Assembly (NCBI GenBank): GCA_965216845.1
Contig: OZ244200.1
Span: 1,364,001-1,428,000 of the forward strand
Direction of reading: 5' to 3'
Length of the DNA stretch: 64,000 bases
Source: Panacagrimonas sp965216845
GTDB taxonomy: Bacteria; Pseudomonadota; Gammaproteobacteria; Nevskiales; Nevskiaceae
Positions 43,708-52,362 of this stretch are shown piece after piece. Position numbers and translations under genes: made by a program. A model generated the notes under the pieces. The model did not search any database. It saw only the letters and a program-made list of their open reading frames with translations, and was not told the origin of the DNA. Within the stretch, counting starts at the first letter, position 1. Each line of letters opens with the position of its first letter.

Positions 43708-44712
43708 ATGAACGCAGACGCCAGCAAAACCCAGCCAACGCCGATTCTTCCGTCCCCCGTCGAGGCGGTGGTTCGGTTTCGCAAGATCGAAATCAGTCGC
43801 CGCAGCCGCGTGATCAACTGGTTGTTGCGAATTTTCCTCAAGCCCTGGATGGGGCGCCTGATTCGCGGGTCGAACGAAAAAATCGCCAAGGCGCAATTGC
43901 GGTTGAGCGGCATGCGATGCCCCCGGCAATACGGCATGCAGCTGCAGTACAGCGTCATCGGCGATATTCCAGGGCACGTGATTGGAGATCTGTCGCAGAC
44001 CGACAAGCCGCTCATTGTCTGGCTGCACGGCGGCGCTTTCGTGCTGCCCGCAGCGCCCAACGCGCACCTGGAAATGGTCTGTGAGTTGGCCTCTGAACTG
44101 GGGGCGGTGGCCTTCGTGCCGGACTATCGGCTGGCGCCGCATCACCGCTTTCCCGCCGGCCTGGACGATTGTGAGCGCGCCTATGGCCTGATGCTGGATC
44201 TGGGTTTCGACCCTGGGCGCATCGTCATCGGCGGTGATTCGGCGGGCGGCAATCTGACCCTTGGCGTTTTGCAGCGCATTCGCAAGAACGGCTGGCCCAT
44301 GCCCAGCTGCGCGCTGCCGGTTTCACCGGCGACCGAAATGGGGCGAATGCATGGGCCACCGTCGCGCTCGGGTCTGTCGCGCCAGGACCCGATTCTGCCG
44401 ATGGCCGCCTTGCAACGCGTCCTGGAAATGTACTGTGGCGATTGGGATGCGTCGGATCCCGAGTTGTCACCGCTGCATGCCGACTGCGATGGTTTCCCGC
44501 CGATGTATCTGCTGGCGACGAACAACGAGGTGTTGATGGATGACAGCGTCTTGTTTGCCCGACGGGCGCACGCCGCCGGCGTGGACGTTCGCTGCGAGGT
44601 GTGGCCGACCCTGCCGCACGCCTTTCCGCTGTTCGGCCTGTTTTATGCCGAAGCCAGGGTGGCGCGGCAGGAGATGCTGCGGTTCATGCGGCAGCAATTG
44701 AATCAGGGCTGA
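43708..44712 (+). CDS. Alpha/beta-hydrolase esterase of the hormone-sensitive lipase family
   Basis: A 334-residue serine esterase. The oxyanion motif is HGGAF near residue 107 (HGGGF-like with Ala), the nucleophile elbow GDSAGG (Ser near 176), and the late catalytic His is in LPHAFPLF near 299. These place it in bacterial family IV esterases. No signal peptide is visible. Likely substrates are short-chain esters. It is flanked by a divergent efflux operon and a convergent thioesterase gene, with no evident operon partners. Confidence 0.88.
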   Translation: MNADASKTQPTPILPSPVEAVVRFRKIEISRRSRVINWLLRIFLKPWMGRLIRGSNEKIAKAQLRLSGMRCPRQYGMQLQYSVIGDIPGHVIGDLSQTDKPLIVWLHGGAFVLPAAPNAHLEMVCELASELGAVAFVPDYRLAPHHRFPAGLDDCERAYGLMLDLGFDPGRIVIGGDSAGGNLTLGVLQRIRKNGWPMPSCALPVSPATEMGRMHGPPSRSGLSRQDPILPMAALQRVLEMYCGDWDASDPELSPLHADCDGFPPMYLLATNNEVLMDDSVLFARRAHAAGVDVRCEVWPTLPHAFPLFGLFYAEARVARQEMLRFMRQQLNQG

Positions 44713-44722
44713 GCAGGCGCCG

Positions 44723-45520
44723 TTATTTTTCGAACACCATCGCCGTCTGCCGCGACAGCGCGGCGGCGCGTCCGGCCGGATTCCACAGCACCGCGTCCTG
44801 TGCGTAGTAACCGTCGCGGCCGGCGAAGATGTTCATGTCCATGCGCCAGAAGGCGTCCGGGTCAAAGCTGAAATCATGATCCAGCAGCTCCAGCATCCAG
44901 ATCAGTGAAGCGCCTTGCGCCCACCGGTTCAGGGCCGACAGCGCCGGTGTCGGTGGCACGTCGGCAAAGGCAATGACATGGGATTCGCTCAGCGGTTCAT
45001 GATCGACGGATCGCAACCAGATCGAAGTCCTGGGCTCGCTCAGGCCGCTGCCGGGAATACAGCCCGGAACCCAGCGTTGCTCGAAATGTGCCTGGAACGG
45101 GAAGTGGCCCACCGGGTCGGTCGGCCAGGCTTGTGATGCGCCCGGGTCCGCGCTGACCTGCGGCGCGCTGCGATCAAAACGCAGGGCCGACTCGCGTGCC
45201 GCGCCGAACACCACCGTCAGCAGGCAGAGCGTGAGTTGGTCTTGCATCAGGCGAACTTCGATATGCGAAACCGATTTTCCGGTGCGCAGTTTGTTGGCGT
45301 AGACCTGAATCTGCTGGCCGGGGATGACCGGCCCGACGAATGTGGTCTGCACGCTGCGCAAGGGAATGTCGGCCGATACCCGCTTGCGCGCTGCCGCCAC
45401 CGCGATGGCGGTTTGCATGCCGCCAAAGGTCGTGCGACCAACCGCCCAATCCTCCGGCACGCGCATGGACCAGCCGTCGCCATGCGGGATCAGGTTTTGC
45501 AATGTCTCTTGAAATGTCAT
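44723..45520 (-). CDS. Acyl-CoA thioesterase family protein (double hotdog)
   Basis: A 265-residue protein with tandem hotdog domains, as in TesB-like and acyl-CoA thioesterase-domain proteins. The N-terminal domain has the motif TTFGGMQTAIAVAAA and the C-terminal one WMLELLDHDFSFDPDAFWRMDMNIFA (shortened: LLDHDFSFDP), whose Asp/Gln-type residues form the active site. Probably hydrolyses medium or branched acyl-CoAs. It overlaps the LysR gene by 4 nt, so the regulator and thioesterase are cotranscribed. Confidence 0.85.
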   Translation of the reverse strand: MTFQETLQNLIPHGDGWSMRVPEDWAVGRTTFGGMQTAIAVAAARKRVSADIPLRSVQTTFVGPVIPGQQIQVYANKLRTGKSVSHIEVRLMQDQLTLCLLTVVFGAARESALRFDRSAPQVSADPGASQAWPTDPVGHFPFQAHFEQRWVPGCIPGSGLSEPRTSIWLRSVDHEPLSESHVIAFADVPPTPALSALNRWAQGASLIWMLELLDHDFSFDPDAFWRMDMNIFAGRDGYYAQDAVLWNPAGRAAALSRQTAMVFEK

Positions 45521-46434
45521 GAATCAACGGGATTGATGTTTGATCCGCCATCCAGCAGCGGCGGAATTTCTTCAAGCAGGCAGTCGCGCAATACCGCAAC
45601 GCGCTTGGGCACGAAACGGGCGCTAGGGTAAACCAAATGCAGCGGCGCACCGACGGCGCGGTATTGCGGCAGAACCCGTTGCCATTGCGCGTGCGGAATC
45701 TGCGGGCAGGCGAACAGCGGCATCAAACCGCAGCCCAAACCCAGGGTGACCGCGCTGCGAAGGAATTCATAGCCATCGGCGTTGATGGCGCCGCGCACAC
45801 GCAAGGTCTGTTCGCCGTCGGGGCCGCTCAGTCGCCAATCGGCGTAATCTTCGCGGCTGCGAAAGCGCAGGCACTCATGCTGTTGCAAGTCCCGCAGGCT
45901 TTGCGGAACGCCGTACCGCCTCAGGTAGCTGGGTGCGGCAAAGATGCCGGCGCTCAGCCGTCCCAGGGGGCGCGCAATCAGACTGCTGTCCTGCAAGGCG
46001 CCGGCGCGCAGCGCCAAATCCACGTTTTCATGCACCAAGTCGACGTGACGCGGGGTGATGATCACGTCCAGCTGAATGTGCGCAAAGCGTTCGCGGAATT
46101 TTGCAAGCGCCGGCGCCAGCAGCCAGGTGCCGATGTCGTGCACGGTGGTGATGCGCACGGTGCCGCTGGCGGTGTCCTGCAATTGCTGGGCGGCGGCACT
46201 GGCCTCATCCAGTCCGGCCAGCGCGCGTGCGGCGCGATCATAAAACAGGCGTCCGGCCTCGGTCAGATGCAGTTTGCGGGTGGTGCGCTGCAACAGGCGG
46301 ACGCCGAGGTCGGTTTCCAGGCTTGATACCGCGCGGCTGATGGAGGACTTGGGCTGGCCCCTGAGTCTTCCGGCGGCGGTGAAGCTGCCGCTATCGACCA
46401 CCTGTACAAAGCTTGCGACCTTGTTCAAATCCAT
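45517..46434 (-). CDS. LysR-family transcriptional regulator
   Basis: A 305-residue regulator with an N-terminal winged helix-turn-helix (FVQVVDSGSFTAAGRLRGQPKSSISRAVSSLE, residues 9-40, shortened: SFTAAGRLRGQPKSSISRAV) and a periplasmic-binding-fold effector domain (about 90-300). It resembles the CrgA/DsdC-like subgroup that starts MDLNKV. It is divergent from the nitroreductase-pirin pair, the usual target of such regulators, and shares a T-N11-A type repeat with it. Confidence 0.92.
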   Translation of the reverse strand: MDLNKVASFVQVVDSGSFTAAGRLRGQPKSSISRAVSSLETDLGVRLLQRTTRKLHLTEAGRLFYDRAARALAGLDEASAAAQQLQDTASGTVRITTVHDIGTWLLAPALAKFRERFAHIQLDVIITPRHVDLVHENVDLALRAGALQDSSLIARPLGRLSAGIFAAPSYLRRYGVPQSLRDLQQHECLRFRSREDYADWRLSGPDGEQTLRVRGAINADGYEFLRSAVTLGLGCGLMPLFACPQIPHAQWQRVLPQYRAVGAPLHLVYPSARFVPKRVAVLRDCLLEEIPPLLDGGSNINPVDS

Positions 46435-46445
46435 GTGGGCTCAAT

Positions 46446-46464
46446 TGTTGTCAAAAACGCAACA
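46446..46464. promoter_or_regulatory. Candidate LysR-binding site between lysR and nitroreductase genes
   Basis: TGTTG and CAACA flank 9 nt, giving an inverted repeat with the T-N11-A arrangement typical of LysR-type recognition sites. It begins 12 nt upstream of the LysR start codon and about 88 nt before the nitroreductase start, a position that suits autorepression plus divergent activation. Confidence 0.45.
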
Positions 46465-46551
46465 GATCATTTCATTTTCTCATTCTAGTCACAATGGAGC
46501 AACGCTATTAATCTGCGCCCGTCACCCGAATCACACAGGAGTCAAGCCAAC

Positions 46552-47160
46552 ATGAGCACCAACATCCCATCCAATGCCGCACTGGATCAAACCGCCTTGT
46601 CGCAACTGTTCGAACAGGCCAGAACGCATAGCCACTGGCGCGATGCGCCGGTCAGCGACGATCAGCTCGCCGCGCTGTATGACTTGATGAAATGGGCGCC
46701 CACCAGCGCCAATTGCAGCCCGGCGCGCATCGTGTTCGTGAAAAGCGGCGAAGCCAAGGCGCGACTGATTGAATGCCTGGCGCCGGGGAATGTTGAGAAA
46801 ACCCGTGCGGCGCCGGTGACCGCCATCGTCGCCCACGACATGGCGTTCTACGAGAAACTACCGGAACTGTTTCCCTTCACCGATGCCCGGTCCTGGTTTG
46901 TCGGCAACGATGAGATGATCGAATCCACCGCGTTTCGCAACGGCTCCATGCAGGGCGCTTATCTGATTCTGGCGGCGCGTGCGCTGGGTCTGGATACCGG
47001 GCCGATGTCCGGTTTCGACAACGCAAAAGTGGACGACGCCTTTTTTCCCAACAGCAGCATCCGGTCGAATTTTCTGCTGAATCTGGGCCATGGCGATGCC
47101 ACGCAACTTCATTCGCGTGCGCCGCGCCTGAGCTTCGAACAAGCGGCCCGGATCTTGTGA
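46552..47160 (+). CDS. Nitroreductase family protein, malonic semialdehyde reductase (RutE)-like
   Basis: A 202-residue FMN-dependent oxidoreductase. The motif APTSANCSPARIVFVKS near residue 45, the central GSMQGAYLILAARALGLDTGPMSGFD and the C-terminal NLGHGD match the RutE/HadB branch, which reduces malonic semialdehyde or nitro and enone compounds. No other rut genes are present, so a general quinone or aldehyde detoxification role is more likely. It precedes the pirin gene by 13 nt. Confidence 0.87.
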   Translation: MSTNIPSNAALDQTALSQLFEQARTHSHWRDAPVSDDQLAALYDLMKWAPTSANCSPARIVFVKSGEAKARLIECLAPGNVEKTRAAPVTAIVAHDMAFYEKLPELFPFTDARSWFVGNDEMIESTAFRNGSMQGAYLILAARALGLDTGPMSGFDNAKVDDAFFPNSSIRSNFLLNLGHGDATQLHSRAPRLSFEQAARIL

Positions 47161-47173
47161 AGGAGCAGCCATC

Positions 47174-48037
47174 ATGAATTCCCATCTCACAGTGTCGCGT
47201 GAGGTAGAGCAAGTGGTGCAGGGACGGCCGACCTCCGACGGTGACGGCGTCAAGCTCACCCGCGTGTTGACGCAAGACCTGCAACAGCGGCTGGATCCGT
47301 TTCTGATGATGGATGTGTTTTATACCGATCAGGCGGCGGATTATGTCGGCGGTTTCCCGGATCATCCGCACCGCGGGTTTGAAACCATCACCTACATGCT
47401 GGACGGCCGCATGCGCCACCGTGACTCCGGCGGTGGCCATGGCCTGTTACAGCCCGGCGGCGTGCAATGGATGAACGCCGGTCGCGGCGTGATCCATTCG
47501 GAAATGCCGGAGCAGGCGGAGGGTCTCATGCGCGGTTTTCAGCTGTGGCTCAATCTGCCGGCGAAACACAAGATGAGCCCGCCCTGGTATCGCGACCTTT
47601 CCCCAACGGAACTGTGCCCGCTGGCGCTGGCCGATGGTGTAACAGGGAAACTCATCGCTGGCTCGATTGGGGCGGTGAACGGCCCCATCTCACGCCCAAT
47701 CACCGAGCCCATTCTTGCCGACCTTCGCTTCTCGCAAGCCGCCGACCTATCGCTGCCGGTGCCACCGGGTCATCACGCGTTTATGTATGTGTACGAGGGG
47801 CAGCTCAGCGTGGGCGAACAATCGTCAGTGGTGGACGCCTGGAACATGGCGATTCTCAATGATGACCATCAAGCGCCGGGTTTGCGATTGCGCAGCCCGG
47901 GTCCGGCGGCGGCATTGTTGGTCGCCGGCCGGCCCCTGAATGAACCCATCGTTCAGCACGGCCCGTTTGTGATGAACTCACTCGATCAGATTCGGCGGGC
48001 GCTCAGCGATTACCAGCGCGGCACGCTGGTGCAATAA
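47174..48037 (+). CDS. Pirin family protein
   Basis: A 287-residue bicupin. The N-terminal cupin has the metal ligands in DHPHRGFETITYMLDG and GVQWMNAGRGVIHSE; pirins bind Fe and some act as quercetin 2,3-dioxygenases or redox sensors. The C-terminal pirin_C domain (about 185-285) is present. It is cotranscribed with the nitroreductase and ends at a hairpin terminator. LysR-nitroreductase-pirin sets commonly respond to electrophilic or quinone stress. Confidence 0.92.
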   Translation: MNSHLTVSREVEQVVQGRPTSDGDGVKLTRVLTQDLQQRLDPFLMMDVFYTDQAADYVGGFPDHPHRGFETITYMLDGRMRHRDSGGGHGLLQPGGVQWMNAGRGVIHSEMPEQAEGLMRGFQLWLNLPAKHKMSPPWYRDLSPTELCPLALADGVTGKLIAGSIGAVNGPISRPITEPILADLRFSQAADLSLPVPPGHHAFMYVYEGQLSVGEQSSVVDAWNMAILNDDHQAPGLRLRSPGPAAALLVAGRPLNEPIVQHGPFVMNSLDQIRRALSDYQRGTLVQ

Positions 48038-48069
48038 AAAGCCCCGCGACGATGGCGTCGCGGGGCTTT
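48038..48069. terminator. Bidirectional Rho-independent terminator between pirin and protease genes
   Basis: A perfect 14-bp stem (48038-48051 with 48056-48069) encloses the loop ATGG. On the plus strand it ends in TTT after the pirin stop. On the minus strand it is followed by TTTTTATT, an excellent terminator for the protease transcript coming the other way. Confidence 0.85.
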
Positions 48070-48074
48070 GCTAA

Positions 48075-48149
48075 GGAAACGCTGATTAATCGTAGCGAGC
48101 GAAGGCAGGTCGGGTTGCGCCGGAGCGCAGTAGATTGATCAGTGTTTCC
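48075..48149. repeat. Short MITE-like palindromic element, deletion derivative (copy 1)
   Basis: Ends GGAAACGCTGATTAATC and GATTGATCAGTGTTTCC are 17-bp inverted repeats with two mismatches, flanked on both sides by CTAA. The inside (TCGTAGCGAGCGAAGG onward) matches the start of copy 2 at 57321-57542 with one base difference over about 40 nt. It then jumps from the first GAGCGCAG to the last one in copy 2, as expected for deletion between 8-bp direct repeats. No coding capacity. Confidence 0.7.
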
Positions 48150-48164
48150 CTAAGCGCTGCGGGA

Positions 48165-50507
48165 CTATTGCACGACTGCGGTATTCGAACAGTTGCTGCT
48201 GCCCTGTTCGCAGACCTGGTAGGTCAGCGTGCCGCTACCGCTGGCGTATTGCGAGTAACTGCCATCATTGCTGGTGGTGGTGATGCGCGAGCCGTTGCGA
48301 TAGATGTCCACACTACCACCGCTGGCCCCGCTCCAGCTCAGGTTCACCCGCCGCCAGAACCAGACGCGAGAGGAAGAAGCGCTGAGCGAGATTTCAGCCG
48401 GCGGCGGCGCGGTGACGGTTACGCTCTTGGTGATGGAGTCGCTGTCGCCCTCATCGTCGGTCACCGTCAGGGTGACGTTGTAGGTGCCCGCGCTTGCGTA
48501 TTCGTGCGAGGGATTGGTTTGAGAGGAAGTGCCACCGTCCCCAAAGCTCCAGCTGCGTGAGGCGATGCTGCTGTCGCCATCGGGGTCGGAACTGTTGTCA
48601 TTGAAGCTGACGCTGAGCTCGTCGACCGAGAAGCCGAAATCAGCGCTGGGCGGATTGTTGGCGGCGGGTTCGGTAACGGTGACCGATTGGCTGGATTGAG
48701 CGGTCGCGCCGTCGTCATCCGTGACCGTCAGTGTGACGTTGTAGTTTCCGCCTGAGGCGTAGCTGTGGGACGGGTTCTGAGCGGTGGATGTCGCGCCGTC
48801 GCCAAAGTCCCAGCTCCAGGAAACCACGTTGCCGTCGGCGTCGCTGCTGCTGTCGGTGAAGCTCGCCGTCAGTTCGTTGACGTTGACATTGAAGCTGGCG
48901 CTCGGCGGGTTATTCGCCGCCGGTGCGGTAAGTGTCACTTGTTGTGAGACATTGCCGGTCTCGCCCTGATCATCGGTGACCGTCAGCGTGACGGTGTAAC
49001 TGCCGGCGACGGCATAGCTGTGCGTCGGGTTTTGCTGCGAGGAGCTGCCGCCGTCACCAAAGTCCCAGCTCCAGCTGTCGATGCTGCCGTCGTCGGTGCT
49101 GGTGTCGGTGAAACTGGCGACCAGATCATTCGTGGTCACGTTGAACCCGGCGTTTGGCGCCTCGTTGGATGGCGGGGTGCTGTCCACGGCATCCAGCGCT
49201 GCGCGCGCGTCCACGATGCCGCTGCCACAACCGCCCGAGCAGCTACCAGGGAAGGGTCGCGCCGTGTCCTTGAGAATGCTTTCCACTTCCCCCGGCGTGA
49301 TGCCGGGGTCGGCTTCGTAGAGCAGGGCTGCAATACCCGCCACGTGTGGCGTCGCCATGCTGGTACCACTGTACAGGGCATAGCTTTCCGAGCCGGGGCC
49401 TTGCGAGCCGCGATTCAAGGTCGAGGCAATGCGGCTGCCTGGCGCGGTCACGTCCACCGCTGAGCCGTAGTTAGAGAAGCTGGACTTGTTACCGTTTTGG
49501 TCATTGGCCGCCACTGTGATGACGTTCTCGCAGTTGGCGGGACGAAAGTTATTGGCATTGGCGCCGCTGTTGCCGGCGGCCACCACCACGGTGGCGCCGT
49601 TGGCGACGGCCTGATCGATGGCATTTTGATAGGTGCTGCCGCAGGAACCGCCGCCGCCCAGGCTCATGTTGATGACATCCGCCGGGTTGGGGTTGCCGGG
49701 TACGCCGGCAACGCTGCCACCCGATGACCAGACGATGGCGTCCGCGATGTCAGACAAGTAACCGCCGCAGCGACCCAGTACGCGAACCACCAGAACACGA
49801 CCGTCGTGCGCAACGCCGGCCACGCCGCGATTGTTGTTGGTCAACGCCGCCACCGTGCCGGCGACATGGGTGCCGTGCCAGCTGCTGTTGGAACTTTCGC
49901 AGCTTGAACTTGAGTTCCAGTCGCCCGGGTCGCTGGGGTCGTTGTCGCGGCCGTCGCCATCTCGTGAAACAAAGGTGTCGCTGATGAAGTCGTAGCCGGC
50001 GATCATGTTGCCGTCCAGGTCACTGTGGTTGGTGATGCCCGTGTCCAGAACGGCCACCACCGTGCCGTGACCGGTGTGCGTGTCCCAGGCCTGGTCAGCG
50101 TTGATCCCGACGTTGTTGTCGTAGTAATGCCACTGATAGCCGCTGTAGTAGGTGTCGTTGGGGTCGAAGGTGTGCTGCATCAGCGCATCGACCTCCACCG
50201 ATTCGACGTTCGGGTTGTTTTTCAGGCGCTGGATTGCGCGCTGAAGTGCCTGGCCGCGCAATGCGCGACGCGCGCGAAATACTTGAAAACGCTTCAGGGC
50301 CATCGATCGGCGGAAGCTGAGTTGCTCACCGGCGGAAAGTGACAGCAGCTGCTCCACCAGGCGGCTGTTCTGGTTTGTCACCGCATCCTTGTATTTGACG
50401 ATCAGCCGCGTCGGTTCCTGATTCAGACTTTGTGCATGGGCACCATGACTGCAGGCTGCGATCATCATCGTCAACAAGGTGCGGAACAACAGGGATTTGG
50501 GTTTCAT
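48165..50507 (-). CDS. Secreted S8 subtilisin-like serine protease with three PKD domains
   Basis: A 780-residue exported protease. Signal peptide is about 1-25 (AHA-QS), with a Cys at residue 19 that could be a weak lipobox. An I9-type propeptide (about 30-110) precedes the peptidase domain with Asp155 (VLDTGI), His211 (HGTHVAGT) and Ser383 (GTSMATPH). Then follow three PKD domains (WDFGDG, WDFGDG and WSFGDG; about 455-700) and a C-terminal beta domain with GSVDIYRNGSRI. Similar to extracellular proteases of Xanthomonadales. The C-terminus looks like an immunoglobulin-like substrate-binding or secretion domain. I start at ATG 50507. Confidence 0.93.
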   Translation of the reverse strand: MKPKSLLFRTLLTMMIAACSHGAHAQSLNQEPTRLIVKYKDAVTNQNSRLVEQLLSLSAGEQLSFRRSMALKRFQVFRARRALRGQALQRAIQRLKNNPNVESVEVDALMQHTFDPNDTYYSGYQWHYYDNNVGINADQAWDTHTGHGTVVAVLDTGITNHSDLDGNMIAGYDFISDTFVSRDGDGRDNDPSDPGDWNSSSSCESSNSSWHGTHVAGTVAALTNNNRGVAGVAHDGRVLVVRVLGRCGGYLSDIADAIVWSSGGSVAGVPGNPNPADVINMSLGGGGSCGSTYQNAIDQAVANGATVVVAAGNSGANANNFRPANCENVITVAANDQNGNKSSFSNYGSAVDVTAPGSRIASTLNRGSQGPGSESYALYSGTSMATPHVAGIAALLYEADPGITPGEVESILKDTARPFPGSCSGGCGSGIVDARAALDAVDSTPPSNEAPNAGFNVTTNDLVASFTDTSTDDGSIDSWSWDFGDGGSSSQQNPTHSYAVAGSYTVTLTVTDDQGETGNVSQQVTLTAPAANNPPSASFNVNVNELTASFTDSSSDADGNVVSWSWDFGDGATSTAQNPSHSYASGGNYNVTLTVTDDDGATAQSSQSVTVTEPAANNPPSADFGFSVDELSVSFNDNSSDPDGDSSIASRSWSFGDGGTSSQTNPSHEYASAGTYNVTLTVTDDEGDSDSITKSVTVTAPPPAEISLSASSSRVWFWRRVNLSWSGASGGSVDIYRNGSRITTTSNDGSYSQYASGSGTLTYQVCEQGSSNCSNTAVVQ

Positions 50508-50598
50508 CAAGCGACCTTTGGGTTTTGAGGGGAGGGCTGGCCGTCACCGGAAGTGGTCACAAACTGGGGAAGGCCTCTCCCTGGTTTTCGAAGCTGAA

Positions 50599-50612
50599 TT
50601 GTTCATGAACAA
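50599..50612. promoter_or_regulatory. Perfect 14-bp palindrome upstream of the protease gene
   Basis: TTGTTCATGAACAA reads the same on both strands and lies 91 nt before the protease start codon in the protease-FAD oxidase intergenic region. Length, symmetry and place fit a dimeric repressor or activator site. The cognate regulator is not identifiable. Confidence 0.45.
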
Positions 50613-50808
50613 AGTTACGCGCCTGAGGTGCTCAGGGCAACATCAAAAGGCTCCCGTACATCCTTGGTTTTCGGGCCGTATATCGGTGATGACCGAATCA
50701 GGTTGCGGTTCGGGATGATCGCTTTGCGCCGCGAAAACGGCGCGCTGGACTACAATTTCGCTCCGCAAAGGTCGGCCGAACGCCGGGTGTGATGAGCCGA
50801 GAGCTGAC
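50613..50808. other. Remainder of the divergent protease/FAD-oxidase intergenic region
   Basis: This stretch completes a 301-nt gap. It holds a hairpin with arms GCGCCG and CGGCGC around CGAAAA and a lone TACAAT hexamer (50751-50756) that could be the -10 of the FAD-oxidase promoter. No good -35 partner is visible. No gene seen. Confidence 0.35.
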
Positions 50809-52362
50809 ATGGATTCTATAAATGATTGTTTGACAAGGCAGTTTGGTTCTGCGTTTGTCACAGACGCGGATCGCCTGCTGCCCTATGAGGAACCCGAGCG
50901 TGGAACGCCCGGGCGCGCAAGCGGCGCTGTTGTTGCGCGAACCGAAGATCAGGTTCAGCAGCTGTTGCAGTTTGCCAACCGGCAGGGCCTGGGTGTGGTG
51001 ATCAGCGCCGGTCGCACCGGACTGGTGGAAGCGCAATGCCCGCGCGATGAGATGGTGCTGAGCCTTGAGCGGCTGAATCGGCCGTTGGCATTTCATCCGC
51101 CGCAAGGCGAGCCGCTGATCTTCGAGTCGGGTCAACATCTTGAACAGTGCGCCGAGCGACTGTTCGCGCAATGGGAAGCATCCGCACGAGCCGACTGGCG
51201 CTTGGCACGCCTGGAGGTCGAGGCCGGCATGAGCATTGACGCCGTCAACGCCTTGCTCGAACCCATTGGTCTGATGTTTCCCATGGCATTGGGCTCGAGT
51301 GCCGCCGCCACTGTGGGCGCCTGCGTGGCCAATGCTTCGGCCGGCGCCAACGCCGTTTGCTACGGCACGGCGGCGCAGATGGTGCATTCGGTGGATGGAT
51401 TCTGGGCGAACGCGGAACCAGCGCATTGCGCTGCCCGACCCCGGCCCGACGTCATGGCCGGCGCTCCGCTGATTGACTCCACCCGGATTCAGCCGGCAAA
51501 CGGCCTGATCGCGACGCAGGGCATTTTCGGCGTCATCACCCGCCTGTGCCTGAAACTGGCACCGATTCCAAAGTCGCGTGAGGCGGCGCTGATTCCGGTG
51601 AAGGACATGCCGGCGGCCATGGCCATTTTTTCCGCATTGACGTCGGTCTTTGGGAACGACGTGGAAGAATTCGAGTTCATTTCCGCATCCTGTATAGACG
51701 CGTTGCACCAGGCGTACGGTCATCCGCCGCGCTTGCCGTTCGATGCGCCGGTTGATGCGCCTTATTTCATCCTCATGCAGCTCAAATCGGTGCATGAGGA
51801 TGATGAGTTGGCGTCGCGGCTATATGAATTTTTGTCGGCAGACGCCGGCATTGCTGACGAGCACATCGGCTACGCACCGCTCACGGCGCTGAAACAGATT
51901 CGCCACGGCATTACCGAGGCCAGCAATATCCGCATGCGTCAGTTGGGCGGCGGGCGGCTGAGCTTTGATACCGCGACCGCCGTTGATCGCTTTGGAGACT
52001 ACCTGCAGGCGGTGGGTGAGGCGGTTCAATCGCTGTCGCCGGAGTTGCAACTGCTGGCCTTTGGTCACGCCGGCGTCGGCGGCGCGCATTTGCACGTGCT
52101 GGGCAGCCGAGCGCAGCCGGTGTCGGATTTCAAAGCGCGCTTGATCGAACAAGTGTTTGACATCACCGAATCCTTCGGCGGCACGTTCAGCGCCGAGCAC
52201 GGCGTGGGGCCCAAATGGGCGAAGGCGTTTCTGGCGCGCCGTTCATCAAGGCGCATCGAGCAACTGATTCAGGCCAAGCTCAGGCACGACCCCAATCTGG
52301 TGTTGCAGCGGCGCAGCTTCGGCCTGGCCAGGGCCATCGGCGAACGTCGGCGCGGGTCTTGA
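50809..52362 (+). CDS. FAD-binding oxidoreductase of the GlcD/D-lactate dehydrogenase family
   Basis: A 517-residue flavoprotein with an FAD-binding PCMH domain and a C-terminal FAD-oxidase domain. The N-terminal part has VVISAGRTGLVEAQ in place of the usual GGGT-like loop and GSSAAATVGACVANASAG; the C-terminal part has FGHAGVGGAHLHV and SAEHGVGPKW, the metal/substrate motif of D-2-hydroxyacid dehydrogenases. It probably oxidises a D-2-hydroxyacid to the 2-keto acid. It overlaps the AEC transporter gene by 4 nt, hinting that the carrier moves its substrate or product. Confidence 0.88.
   Translation: MDSINDCLTRQFGSAFVTDADRLLPYEEPERGTPGRASGAVVARTEDQVQQLLQFANRQGLGVVISAGRTGLVEAQCPRDEMVLSLERLNRPLAFHPPQGEPLIFESGQHLEQCAERLFAQWEASARADWRLARLEVEAGMSIDAVNALLEPIGLMFPMALGSSAAATVGACVANASAGANAVCYGTAAQMVHSVDGFWANAEPAHCAARPRPDVMAGAPLIDSTRIQPANGLIATQGIFGVITRLCLKLAPIPKSREAALIPVKDMPAAMAIFSALTSVFGNDVEEFEFISASCIDALHQAYGHPPRLPFDAPVDAPYFILMQLKSVHEDDELASRLYEFLSADAGIADEHIGYAPLTALKQIRHGITEASNIRMRQLGGGRLSFDTATAVDRFGDYLQAVGEAVQSLSPELQLLAFGHAGVGGAHLHVLGSRAQPVSDFKARLIEQVFDITESFGGTFSAEHGVGPKWAKAFLARRSSRRIEQLIQAKLRHDPNLVLQRRSFGLARAIGERRRGS

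Noticed and set aside
48165..50507. The PKD repeats as a DNA tandem-repeat or CRISPR-like array
   Set aside because: The three units are protein-domain repeats of about 85 codons with diverged DNA; no CRISPR array is present anywhere in the window.
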